Source of the DNA: Asparagopsis taxiformis
Lineage: Eukaryota; Rhodophyta; Florideophyceae; Bonnemaisoniales; Bonnemaisoniaceae
DNA: 64,000 nucleotides
NCBI GenBank assembly: GCA_030407315.1
Contig: JALQPE010000239.1
Coordinates: forward strand, 1-64,000
Reading direction: 5' to 3'
The position numbers were made by a program, and so were the translations under genes. The notes beneath the pieces were generated by a model. The model worked only from the letters and a program-made list of their open reading frames with translations, searched no databases and had not been told where the DNA came from. Numbering within the stretch: the stretch's first letter is position 1; every line of letters begins with the position of its first letter. Shown here piece by piece: positions 40,411 to 51,360 of this stretch.

Positions 40411-40506
40411 TATGCCACTTCTTTCAAATTCCTCTGCGGGGAATGATCTGGAGTAGTTGCAGGACTTCGGGTGACGGTAACAGACAATAAACTTGTGCGG
40501 GAGGAC

Positions 40507-40770
40507 GGGTTTTCAGGACAAGCTATCGGAACTGTAATTACTCTGTTTTCTTACCCCAAAGTCATCGTTAAGGCGGGTTTGGTTTCTCAGGACAACCTGT
40601 CGGAACTGCTGTTCAGTTTTCTTACAGCAAAGACAGTTTAGCCAGATTGCTTACAGCAAAGTCATCTTAACGATGACTTTGCTGTAAGAAAACAAAACAT
40701 TACAGCAAAGTCATCGTAACGATGACTTTGCTGTAAGAAACCATGGTAAACCAACTTCTCTGTAAGCATC
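40507..40770. repeat. Palindrome cluster B1
   Basis: Counterpart of cluster A1 with half-sites and two dyads instead of four. One dyad has a changed centre (TCATCTTAACGATGA). Confidence 0.88.
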
Positions 40771-40859
40771 TGAGGGGGACTGATGTTTCTCACTCGGGAA
40801 GAAGAAGGAGACGATTTCGGACCCCGCGAAAAAGGCTACAAAGTGGTCTGGAAGAGTTG

Positions 40860-41545
40860 GGGTGGTTCTAGGGAGTACTAAAACGTGTTTTAATTGTACT
40901 AGGAGCTTCTGACTTGCGTGGAAGGGCTGGTAGAATTCATCGATTTTTGGCCATCAGATTCTCACAACTGGAGATGTGATGGCCAAAATTGAACTTTGTC
41001 CGAATGATGTGGAAGTGGTCTGTAAGGGTTGGAGTGGCTCTAGGGAGTACGGAAAAGTGTTCTATGCGTTCGTAAAGCTGCTGGATTATGCGTTAGGGCT
41101 GACAGAATGCATCGATTTCTGACCATCAGACTCTCACAACTGGAGATATGATGGCCAAAATTGAACTTTGTGGGAACGATGTGGAATTGGTCTGGAAGGG
41201 ATGGAGCGGCTCTGGGGAGTGCGGAAAAGTGTTCTATGCGTTCGCAATGCTTCCGGCTTGCGCGTTAGGGCTGACAGAATGCATCGATTTTTGGCAACCA
41301 GATTCCCACAACTGGAGATGTGATGGCAAAAATTGAACTTTTTCGGGACGATGTGGAAGTGGTCTAGAAGGGATAGAGTGGCTCTAGGGAGCACTGAGAC
41401 ATGGTCTAATTGTACTCAAAGCTTCTGGCTTGCGTGGTAGGAATGCCAGAATGTATCAATTTTTGGTCACCAGATTCTCACAACTGGAGATGTGATGGCC
41501 AAAATTGAAATTTGTCGGAACGATGTGCAAGTGGTCTGGATGCCT
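40860..41545. repeat. 172-bp tandem satellite, four units (copy B)
   Basis: The marker AGATGTGATGG or a variant recurs at about 40972, 41144, 41316 and 41488, a spacing of exactly 172 bp. Homologous to 5030-5720. Confidence 0.9.
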
Positions 41546-42386
41546 TCAAGTAGCCTGGAAGCGTACTCTGGGAAAGCTTTCGGACCTTGAAGAGGCTCAA
41601 CTGCACAATTCTGATATTGAAATGAAACATTCGTATAGTCCATTTTTTCTTGGACTGCTGGAGTCGATTGCCGTAGCCTATAGAGGAGCAATGTAGTTAT
41701 GTACTGGAGCTAGAATCATTCCTCAACAACCCATCTCTCAAGTCTCTACTCCTCCTTTATCATCCCAATCTCCCTTCCTGTGACACACCGTGCCTCTGGT
41801 GTCACTTCACACGCCCCTCTTGTGAATTAAATACCTGTCTTCCACTGCCATAGTCTACTCATACCACTGCCTTCATTTCACTCCATGCCTACCCTCCTAT
41901 CCTAGCCTACCCTGCTTCATAATCATCGATGTAAAGTGAATATCTAGATTCCTACCTAATTGAAAGTAGGGTGTATTATAACGGTAAACGGACAGTTATG
42001 TATAGTAAATGTGCTACACAGTACCAGGAGTAGATTTTGCGCATCGATAATCTATGCTTGATATTGGAGATAACAGCCTCTTGTAGCCTCGGAAAATGTG
42101 CAGGCAGTACCTTTCCAGAGTTCCTAGAGGTGTTCACACCAACTCTAGTCCATTTCAACGAGTTTGAATTTCGACCGCCAGAATCTCTGTCATGAGAAAA
42201 TCGTGGTTGAAATTTTGCGTGCTCCTCTCGCAGTACTGAACTTTTTAGTTACCTCAGACCGGGTGAACAAGACACAGATTGCTCTTGAAAGCCGCCCGAA
42301 GCCGTCGAAACCATCCTTCCACAATGTTCCCGACTTCACAATTCCTATCTCACCCTTCCCAAGGTGAGGGAGGGACAAAGCTCCCA

Positions 42387-42740
42387 GCCGCTTACAGCTG
42401 AGGCAATTCACTAGGGATGCTTACAGCAAAGTCATCGTTACGATGACTTTGCTGTAAGAAAAGAAAACATTACAGTGGGCGAAGGATTTTACCGGGTAAA
42501 AAATCGTGGCTACTGTAATGAAACGTTTACTTACAGCAAAGTCATCGTTACGATGACTTTGCTGTAAGAAAAGGAAACATTACAGTGGGCGAAGAATTTT
42601 TACCGGGTAAAAAATCACCAAGAATTTTTTTGCCGGGTAAAAAATCGTGTCGGCTGTAATTTTTCCTTTCTTACAGCAAAGTCATCGTAACGATGACTTT
42701 GCTGTAAGCATCCCTGGTAAACTGCCTCAGCTGTAAGCGG
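42387..42740. repeat. Palindrome cluster B2
   Basis: Three 39-bp dyads with ACCGGGT-core spacers, bounded by CCGCTTACAGCTGAGGCA and its inverse. Counterpart of A2. Confidence 0.88.
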
Positions 42741-42771
42741 TCTGGCCTCACCCTCTCTCTCATGTCTCTTG

Positions 42772-42798
42772 TCCTCCTAGGAGGATGAAGCTTCATCC
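42772..42798. repeat. Pair of overlapping small perfect palindromes not present in copy A
   Basis: TCCTCCTAGGAGGA and GGATGAAGCTTCATCC overlap by three bases. Copy A near 7001 has only single-copy CTTCCTCATCCC at this place, so inverted pieces were added in B. Confidence 0.75.
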
Positions 42799-43438
42799 CA
42801 GCCTATCCCAACCTTCCTTCCTGTGTCGACTCTGGTGTCACTCCAGCCGACCCTTCGGTGAGTGCAATCCTTGTCTACCACCGCCATTACCTACTCATAC
42901 TACCCCCTTCATGTTGCTGCATACCTACCCTCCCATCCTTCCTGATTTTCCTACAATCCTAGGCTAGCCTACTTACCAACTATGTTGGTATTGAAGGCAG
43001 CTAGATTCCTAGTAACTCAAATCTATAGTCTGCTAAAAAGGACGATTTGGTGTGGTCACTGTGCCACACGGCACCAGGAATAGAATCTGACCACGGATAC
43101 TCTATGCTTGATCTCAGAGAGAACAGCTGCGCCAATGCTCCGAAAACGTGCTGTCAGTACCTTTCCAGACGTCGTGGAGGTGCTCATGCCAGCTCTAGTT
43201 CATTTTAGGGAGGTTGAGTTTCGACAATCAGAATTTCACTTTTGAGGAAATTGTGTTTGAAATTTTGTGCACTCCTCCCGCCGTACCAGGCAGGGCACCC
43301 AGCCCAGACTGGGTTAGCACGACGCAGAGTGCTCCCCAACACCGCTAACAGCCGTCCAAACCATCCCTCTGCCATGTTTTACGGCTTCACAATTCCTTGC
43401 TCACCCTTCCCAAGGTGAGGGAGGGACCAAGCTCCCAG

Positions 43439-43831
43439 CCGCTTACAGCTGAGGCAGTTTACCAGGGATGCTTACAGCAAAGTCATCGTTACGATGACTT
43501 TGCTGTAAGAAAACAATTCATTACAGTAGCCATGATTTGTTTACCCGGTAAAAAAATTCTTGGCCACTGTAATGAATTTTTTTCTTACAGTGGCCGGAGA
43601 ATTTTTTACCGGGTAAAAAAATCATGGCTACTGTAATGAATTTTATCCTTACTGCAAAGCCATCGTTACGATGACTTTGCTGTAAGAAAACGTTTTCATT
43701 ACAGTGGCCAGGAATTTTTTTACCCGGTAAAAAATCATGGCTACTGTAATGAATTGTTTTCTTACAGCAAAGTCATCGTAACGATGACTTTGCTGTAAAC
43801 ATCCCTGGTAAACTGCTCCGTCTGTAAGCCG
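43439..43831. repeat. Palindrome cluster B3
   Basis: Counterpart of A3 but expanded from two to three dyads, with two additional ACCCGGT/ACCGGGT spacers. One new dyad is imperfect (TACTGCAAAGCCATCG), so cluster size changes between copies. Confidence 0.88.
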
Positions 43832-44064
43832 TTGGTCTCAACCCTCGATCTCATGTCTGTTGTCTTCCTTCATCATCTCCACCTCCCTTCCTGCTAAGCA
43901 TCACTTCTCTAGTGCCACTCTACCAGTCCTTTTCGTGCATGAAATACTTTTCTACCACTGCCATAGTCTACACATACTATTGCCTCTATACTTCTGCATG
44001 CCTACGCTTCAATCTTTCTGTCCCGTGCTAGGCTTAGAGAATATCCTACTTCCTGGAGATCATT

Positions 44065-44132
44065 GTACAGTGAGGCAGTAAAAAGCACTGTCTCACCGTA
44101 CTGTCTGAGGCCCCCTTTTCAACACCGTAGTG
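44065..44132. repeat. Relic right end of another CACTA element (copy B)
   Basis: Same relic as 8100-8167, ending CAACACCGTAGTG and followed by TATAAGGGCTGGAG as in copy A. Confidence 0.8.
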
Positions 44133-44960
44133 TATAAGGGCTGGAGTGGCTCTGGGGAGTACAGAAAGGTGTTTTATCTGTCCGTAAAGCTTCTGGCTTG
44201 CGCATTAGGGCTGGCAGAATGCATCGATTTTTGGTCATCAGATTCTCACAACTGCAGATGTGATGAATTTCGGCCATGGCCAAAATTCAACTTTGTCGGA
44301 ACGACGTAGATTTGGACTGGATGCCTCCAAGTGCATACACTTGAAAGTGCACTTAGTCCAAGAAATTGTCCAGAGTACGCTCCCAGGCGATGGCCTGGAA
44401 GTGTACTCTGGACAAGTTTTTTGACCTGGAAGAGGTTGAATTGCACAATGCTTGTGTTGAAATGAAACATATATATGGCCCATTCTTTACTTGGACAGCT
44501 GAAATCCTATCTACTCGAGAGTAAAGTATATAAAAACTGGAAACAGACGGTTTTGTATAGTCAATGTGCCACACGACACCAAGAGTAGATTTTGCCCTCC
44601 GATAATCTATGGTTGATTTCAGAGAGGATAACCGCGTGCAGTCACAGGAAATGTGTTACCAGATCCTTCCCAGAGGTCCTGGAGGTGTTCACACCAACTC
44701 CAGCCCACTTTAACGAGTTTGAATTTCGAAAGTCAGAATCTCTGTCGTGAGAAAATTGAACCATTTCCGACCACGTGGTAGAAATTTCGTACACTCCTCC
44801 AACCATACTAGACACAACACCCAGCTCAAACCGGGTGTAAACAACACAATGTGTTACCTAATGCCGCCTACAGCCGTCCATACCATTCCTATACCCTGTT
44901 TCCTGACTTCATAATTCCTTCCTCACCCTTCCCTAGGTCGGAAAAGGACGGAAGTCCCTG

Positions 44961-45288
44961 CCGCTTACAGCGGAAGCAATTTACCAGGGATGCTTACAGC
45001 AAAGTCATCGTTACGATGACTTTGCTGTAAGAAAATAAATCATTACAGCAGCCATGATTTTTTACCCGGTAAAAAAATTCTTGGCCACTGTAATGAAAAC
45101 GTTTTCTTACAGCAAAGTCATCGTTACGATGACTTTGCTGTAAGAAAATAAATCATTACAGCTGCCATGATTTTTTTACCCGGTAAAATTTTTTTGGCCA
45201 CTGTAATGGAAACGCTTTCTTACAGCAAAGTCATCGTAACGATGACTTTGCTGTAAGAATCCCCGGTAAACGGCTTCCGCTGTAAGGG
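44961..45288. repeat. Palindrome cluster B4
   Basis: Counterpart of A4 with three dyads instead of four; one double-core spacer of A4 is missing. Confidence 0.88.
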
Positions 45289-45495
45289 GCTGAGAGTTCC
45301 GTCCCCCTCCCACCTAGGGAAGGGTGAGCAAGGAATTGGGAAGTCAGGAACATGGCTCAGCAGAACGTTTGTACGGCTGTGAGTGGCTTCCAGGAGCATT
45401 CTGTGTCATGTGTTATCTCAGCAACGTCTCTTATAGTCGAACCTCACGGGTTGTCAAGGTCTAAAACTAGTCCCCCCCCTACGGTCTAGCTATAG

Positions 45496-45531
45496 CTTTA
45501 CATGATTTCACTATAGTGAAATCATGTAAAG
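45496..45531. repeat. Perfect 36-bp palindrome unique to copy B
   Basis: Arms CTTTACATGATTTCACTA and its exact inverse. Copy A at the same place (9664-9683) has only the right arm, so the left arm arose by local inverted duplication in B. Confidence 0.93.
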
Positions 45532-45737
45532 TTGTAGACTAATACAAAAAAGTAGCAATCAATAGGCTTAGTAGCACTAAACTATGACATGAAGGTCAGA
45601 TGTATAGATGAAAATAGAAAGGTGGGCTAAGCGAATAATGTTGAGATGAGAAAGACAGAACTTCATAGCAGGGAACAATAGCATAGGTTTTAATACTTCT
45701 CGTATGCTATCTATTGCTCCTGTCATACTTTTAATAT

Positions 45738-48050
45738 TCGACGGTGTGGATGTGGTCCGTGAGGACGTCCTTCTCCGTCTTCAAGTAGATGTGGCCGCGC
45801 GTGGGCAGACCATAGACTAAATTCTGCTCCCACAGGAAGATCTCCTCACCTGAAGCCGACCCCATAATGGTAAAGGTCACCGCGATCAACTAAGACGGAA
45901 TAGGGTGGCACATAAAAGTGGTTAACGGGAACCTTCCACATGTCGGCGTCCGTATGGACCAGGCATACATGACTATAAGGTGCAGCTACTATAAAGAACC
46001 CATCGGCTCCGCTCGACATCATGAAATAGGATGGGGATTGGGTAGGTCCGACTCCTCAAAATTGGGATACTCAGAAGTCCGTGTGCCCATCCTGGTCCGC
46101 AGCCCCATCTGTTTTAAGAAGCAGCCGTAATCCTGTCTTCGGGAAAAAGACAGGATCCTCACCCTCCATTCCCAACTTCGAGAAATCCGCACAAACACCA
46201 AGAGCAAGCTCTGCCACCAACTTGTTCCTGTACATATCCAAATTCCCCTCCTCCAGCTTGTCGCACAACTCACGCCGCGGCAGAGTGAGGCGCCCACGAC
46301 CACCATCTATGCGGTCCTTCGCATCACCCACGTTGTGGATGAACTGCCACGGCGAAGGATCGAAGCCGGGCTTTGCGAAAGCTGGCGGCTCGTCCTGTGG
46401 TTTCCTGTCTTCATAATCAGAATCAGACTGCTGGGAGGGTTTCTGTGGCTTTTCAACCTCCTCAACCAGCGGGAACTGCCGAGAAAAGTGACTGAAGAGG
46501 TCATGCGTCGCACTACCAGCCGTGGACGACTGCAAGAGGCCTTCCACAACAACCACCCCCATGTTGTCCAGCAACGCCGCTTCACCACAAAGTACTATTC
46601 CACCACCGAGTCCTCAGCACCTGGTGATGCAGCTGCCAGGAATGCTGCCGCCTTTATTTCCGCCCGCACCGTCTCTACCGTCGTAATTTCCATGTAGTAC
46701 TTCATCGGGCTACCAGACGCAATTGCGCTGGGGAGAACGGCGGCGACATTCTCATCGACGATACTGTCGGGAATGGGATTCTCATGGGCGTCGTCGAACT
46801 GGAGAATCGGCTCCCGAGAACGTCCTCTGGAAGCCGACTTGGATTTCTTTGACGACGACTTTGATGAAGTCTCATTGAGCTTCCTCTTTTTGGTAGAGGG
46901 CTCTGGCGTCGCAGAAGCGGTTTCCCAGTTGCGCTTCCCGAGGATGGAGCTTTTACCCGCATCCTTGGGTGCGCTCTCCAGTTCGACGACCTGAACAGGG
47001 CTCGCACCACCCGCCGTCGCTGTTCCACCACGACCGGAACGACTCTCTTTCAGGCAGGTACTCCTTTTGGGCATCACTTTCCCAGAAGTTTCCACTCCGG
47101 ACGATGCAGACACGACAGGGGTAGTGGCAGAAACAGAGGCAGCCTCGGAATAGCTGGAAGAATCTAATTGAGGTGGTACTACCTCAATTGGATTCTTCAA
47201 AGGCAAAGAATGGAGGATGAAGGGATGGTCAGGGAAATGGAAATGGAAGGGGAAGGGATGGCGGAATCATGACCACATGTGACTGGGAGCGCAGCATGTG
47301 GGATGTGTGGGTCCACCACGTAAAATTGTTTCCACATTTACATGTCGCGGTAGCCAGTTACGCGCAGGAGCATTTTCCTGGCGTCCTTTCAAAACACAGA
47401 CTTCCGTTTGGGAAAGATGTTCTCAAACTTAGAGCCATTGGGAGGGCCTTCCTTGGGATGTAAGTCCGCTCAGAACCCCTTCTTGGGCACCATCAGCGCA
47501 AAAACTTCGAAAACGCGTGAGTGAATGTCGAAGCTCTTGCTCGGGTCACCCACGCTGGGAATGGAGCCATCCAGCATCCTCAACACATCCGAAACGTTCC
47601 AATACTCGGCCACCTCCTTCACGTACCCGAAGATTTCCAACAAACCAGCAATCCATTCCTGCCCAAAGGTACCAACCGAGTTCGGTTTCAGCCCGGCCCA
47701 CCAACGGCTACAAGTGTAGTACGCCGTCATCTCGAGGTTGACACAATTTTGGACGTCCGGAGCACCCCTAAACGATCCGTTGAACAACAATTTCACCGTA
47801 CACCCAGCCAGAAACTCCGTCGAAGAGAACTGCACGAACTCTGGCCTGTTCGGAATAGTTTCCTGCAGCCAAATCCGTTTTCAAGAATTGCTCCATCGTT
47901 GCAGACTTCTTCAACCACTAGCCAACGACCTCTGATATTCACTTTGCGAGGTTCAACTTGCACTTCAGACGAACTATACTGGGCAATATTGATGCATGTC
48001 TCGCTTGCTGAAGGAGATTTACTCTTTTCCGCTACTTCTCCGCTATAGTG
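45738..48050 (-). pseudogene. Broken and rearranged copy of the ParB-dioxygenase gene (copy B)
   Basis: Very close to the pseudogene at 9890-12215, sharing its main lesions: the stop after the HTDF block, loss of the ParB-like part and the same rearranged order. One difference is that a 15-bp-scale insertion near 11040 in A is absent here, so the middle frame (46595-47206, including KKRKLNETSSKSSSKKSKSA) stays open. Both are descendants of one already defective ancestor. Confidence 0.8.
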
Positions 48051-49703
48051 CAGAATTATATTTTATATTTCTCCGCCACTAAATTCAACCATTACGAAAC
48101 CTTTCCTGGCTTTCATTCGATCCAATGAACTGTTTCACCACAATGATTTGTCCTATGCTCATTACTTTATTCACAATGATTGCTATTTCATCCGGGCTCG
48201 ACCTACTCAATATCGTTTTGCTATCTTGTATCGCATTCCCTAAACACCAGCCTGGCCAAGACGTATCCACTTCCGTTTGTTACGCAGTGATGCTCTAAGC
48301 ACTAATACTGAATCTGATTTTCTCATGCACGTAGTTCCTACTCGTATACTCTACCATATTCTCGGCCCTATTCACAAGGTGAAAACACGATGTCTCGTTG
48401 AATCGTACTCGGTGTGATATCTTAAATTAGCATACATTTATATATTGCAATGCAGACTCACTGCTCGCTTGAAACATGAAAATTATAAAAATTCTTCGAC
48501 ACTGCTGTTTCCTAACCGCCACCATCCACGTGGCCCGCTTTGACTGCCTGCCAAGTGTACTCGGAGCATACAATGACGTTATCGATATATACCATCCACA
48601 TCATCACTGGAAGCGCGGACTCCTCGTCCAGGAAAGTGCGCCATTTTTCTTACTCTTCACCTCTGCCTGTCCTGTAGGCCCCATATGTTAGTGTTTTTCC
48701 TATATTTCTGTAGTGATGACGTCATTATAGACAATAAAAGGCGGTAGAAGATACGATAATGTGCGCCTCCTCTGCCAGATCATGTGCTTCCAAGCGTAAT
48801 TCGCAGCCTAGGTATCGTTTTTCTGGGCCTCCCATCGCACCGCTCCGTTTCAAATTCATCCCTCTATTGTTCTCCTACACGTCTTTTCCGCCCGCAGAGT
48901 GCTACTTAAACGACAGATTCTGGAAATCCCTGTTTCCATCTCCATATCCGTCGGAAGAAAAAGCATCAGTAATTATAATTACTGCTCCGGAAGCGTATAC
49001 GCTTCCGGAGCAGTGTACATGGTACGTCACCACATTTCACGCCACTAACCCAGTATTCTATTCGTTTTCTCAAGTTCCCGGTCGGTGAGTTTTCCAATTC
49101 TCCTTTCGTTCATCTTTCTCTCTCACTACTCCATTTTTGTTGCTCTGCCTGTGAGTACAGATTTCGATTTGGGATGCAATGGTATTCGTTAAGGTACGTT
49201 AGTCTCCTGGTAACCATCAGTTTCCCACTCCAATTCAACGTCACTAACTTGTTTCCTTTCACTACATCTGTTTTTCCTCTTTCTCTTCATTTCCTAGCTT
49301 ATTCATGCAGCGCAATCAGTTGATAGATTTGTAGACTTTCTGGTACTTTTAGTTTTATTCTTCATAATAGTGTTGGTTGTAGTAGCAGTTCTAACATAGG
49401 GATATTTTACTCTCAATGTATCCTGCGCAAATAAACAAATCCAGAGTGAAGCTTCCCATATTGCACCCTCTTAGATTGCTACCTATCCTACCGCTTGTAC
49501 TTCTCTCTAGCTCATAGTCACTACGAAATAAAAATTCCTAGCCTTACAATTGTGACCATTCTCACGTAGATACCATCCATTACCCATCCTCGTAGCACTA
49601 GAACTGCCTCCCTCTACCCCAAAAAGATGCCCACGACAGCATGACGCTCCATCTCATCCACCACTCCCAGACACCGAATTTTACTATATCAGGACACTAC
49701 TTT
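48051..49703. other. Right interior of copy B: shared non-coding block
   Basis: Homologous to 12216-13940 and 23340-25042, with more divergence after 49020. No gene seen. Confidence 0.55.
48969..49014. repeat. Two perfect palindromes replacing the long hairpin of copies A and C
   Basis: AGTAATTATAATTACT (16 bp) overlaps by four bases a 34-bp perfect palindrome with arm ACTGCTCCGGAAGCGTA. Left flank (CATATCCGTCGGAA) matches the outer arm of the A and C hairpin, so the same site holds different palindromes in different copies. Confidence 0.9.
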
Positions 49704-50088
49704 TACTGTCTCCAGGTGCTGCCCAGGGCAGCACAAAATACTGTCTACAGGTGCTGCCTAGGGCAGTACAAAGTACTGTCTACAGGTGCTGCCCAGGGCA
49801 GCACGAAACACTGTCTACAGGTGCTGCCCAGGACAGCACAAAATACTGTCTACAGGTACTGCCCAGGACAGTGAAAATCACTGTCTCCAGGTACTGGCCA
49901 GGACAGTGAAAATCACTGTCTCCAGGTACTACCCAGGACAGTGAAAATCACTGTCTCCAGGTACTGGCCAGGACAGTGAAAATCACTGTCTCCAGGTACT
50001 ACCCAGGACAGTGAAAATCACTGTCTCCAGGTACTGGCCAGGACAGTGAAAATCACTGTCTCCAGGTACTACCCAGGACAGTGCACCG
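49704..50088. repeat. 35-bp subterminal minisatellite, eleven units (copy B)
   Basis: Starts as in A and C, but the last units alternate between ACTGGCCAGGACAG and ACTACCCAGGACAG, a two-unit (70-bp) higher-order pattern repeated three times. Confidence 0.92.
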
Positions 50089-50442
50089 TGTTGGTTCCAT
50101 CTGTTGTCCCAGGCAGCGTATTTCACTATCCGGCCATGTTGCCTTGGCCAATACAAAACACTATCCGCCAACACTGCCCAGTACAGTAAATTACATCATA
50201 TCCAACTATTGAATAAATCATTAATTTTTACTGTCTCCATTCATTGCCTCAGACAGTACGGTGAGACAGTGTTCCGTACTGTCTGCCAGACAGTGTTCCG
50301 TACTGTCTGCCAGACAGTGCAAATCACTGTCTCCAAGTGTGGCATTAATTTTCATTTGCCGCATAGTGATTTTTACTGTCTCAGACAGTAAAAATCACTG
50401 TCTCGCCGTACTGTCTGAGGCCCCCTTTTCAACACCGTAGTG
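50089..50442. repeat. Right subterminal repeats and terminus of copy B
   Basis: ACTGTCTG/CAGACAGT half-palindromes lead to the 13-bp terminus CAACACCGTAGTG. One GTTCCGTACTGTCTGCCAGA unit is duplicated relative to A and C. The flank after the end begins TAT. Confidence 0.88.
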
Positions 50443-51159
50443 TATTTGGGGAGGGAGGGGAGTGGGAGGAAGGGTGCGAAGTGGGGGGTTGATATGTGTT
50501 TCAGAGCGGGGAGGTTTCTGGGGAGACGGCGGGGGTGCCACCCCGCAGTGCGGGAGCGTGGGCCGGTTGTGGTGGTGTATACGGTATCGAAGATGCGGAT
50601 GGCGTGGGGGCATGGAGCAGCTGAGGGAGGGAGGGGTGGAGCAGGTCGGGTACGGGATGGGGAGTGAGAGGTTTTGGAAGAGTAAGCTGCAGGGGAAGTT
50701 TGTGGAGAGGGCGAAGGAGAGGGGTTAAGGTAGAGGAGAGAGGGTATTGAAGAACAATACGTTGCAAAGGTGATGGGGGAGAGCATGGTCGAGGAGACAG
50801 GGGGTGTTTTTGCCCTATTCTGAGGTAGTATGAGGACTGGCTATACGAAATCTGTACGGTAGAGCAGAAAAGAAGGTATGGAATGGAGGTGTGCACCGTG
50901 GAAGCGGGGATAGGTAGCTGAAAATGCGTGCTAGAGTGGTATTGGGGGTGTTTGAGGTACAGTACGGGGGAGGTGAGCACCAACAGGAAGGGGGTGTGAG
51001 CGAGAGGATGAAAAAATTAAAGACGAAATTGGAGTCGACCGACAAGGAAAAATAGAGTGGTCGCCGTGATGGATGCGGACATCCATGTCGAGCACGGCGG
51101 CAGAAATTTCTGGGGTCGAAATTTTTGAATTTCTGAACCGGCGCCCGTCCTAGGTGGAC
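50443..51159. other. Purine-rich flank of copy B; no gene called
   Basis: A strongly G/A-rich plus strand to about 51000. Minus-strand frames are Pro/Ser-rich and without motifs, as such composition produces by chance. Near 51040-51130 is a piece related to the methyltransferase-element ends (GGACATCC and GAAATTTC blocks). Confidence 0.4.
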
Positions 51160-51360
51160 ATAGACATGGTGGAAGTCCATCCCGAGGGGGACATCCGTGG
51201 TACTAGAAACAATGAATGTCGTCCTAGTAATACTAGACGTACTAGACCGCATGGACGTCCGGTTCTAGGCGGACATCCAAAAATACTGGAGAACATGGAC
51301 GTCCGCCTAGTAATACTAGGTGTACTAGAGGTTGTGGACGTCCGCGTCCATTTCCGAGAA
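51160..51360. repeat. Tandem GGACGTCC / CTAGTAATACTAG units
   Basis: Roughly 40-bp units each carry GGACGTCC-like palindromes followed by CTAGTAATACTAGGTGTACT-type sequence, three to four times. They replace the 3' half of the adjacent copia element. Related GGACGTCC pieces occur near 29870, 33650 and 34030. Confidence 0.75.

Larger units (their letters stand above)
41700..45290. repeat. Three units of about 1 kb ending in palindrome clusters (copy B)
   Basis: Homologous to 5880-9470, with small insertions and deletions. Includes the relic element end, the satellite hairpin and clusters B2-B4. No gene. Confidence 0.75.
34842..50442. mobile_element. Complete CACTA-type transposon copy B, 15.6 kb, non-autonomous
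   Basis: It begins CACTACGGTGTTG and ends CAACACCGTAGTG. Flanks are ...GTA and TAT..., giving at most a TA duplication, whereas CACTA elements usually make 2-3 bp. The right 10 kb (from about 40487) is nearly identical to copy A from 4490. The left 5.1 kb is unrelated to A and consists of decayed host gene fragments: membrane-protein exons, a TRIC/UPF0126 gene, an EF-hand exon and ArgJ. No transposase is present. It is a gene-capturing, trans-mobilised element. Confidence 0.85.
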
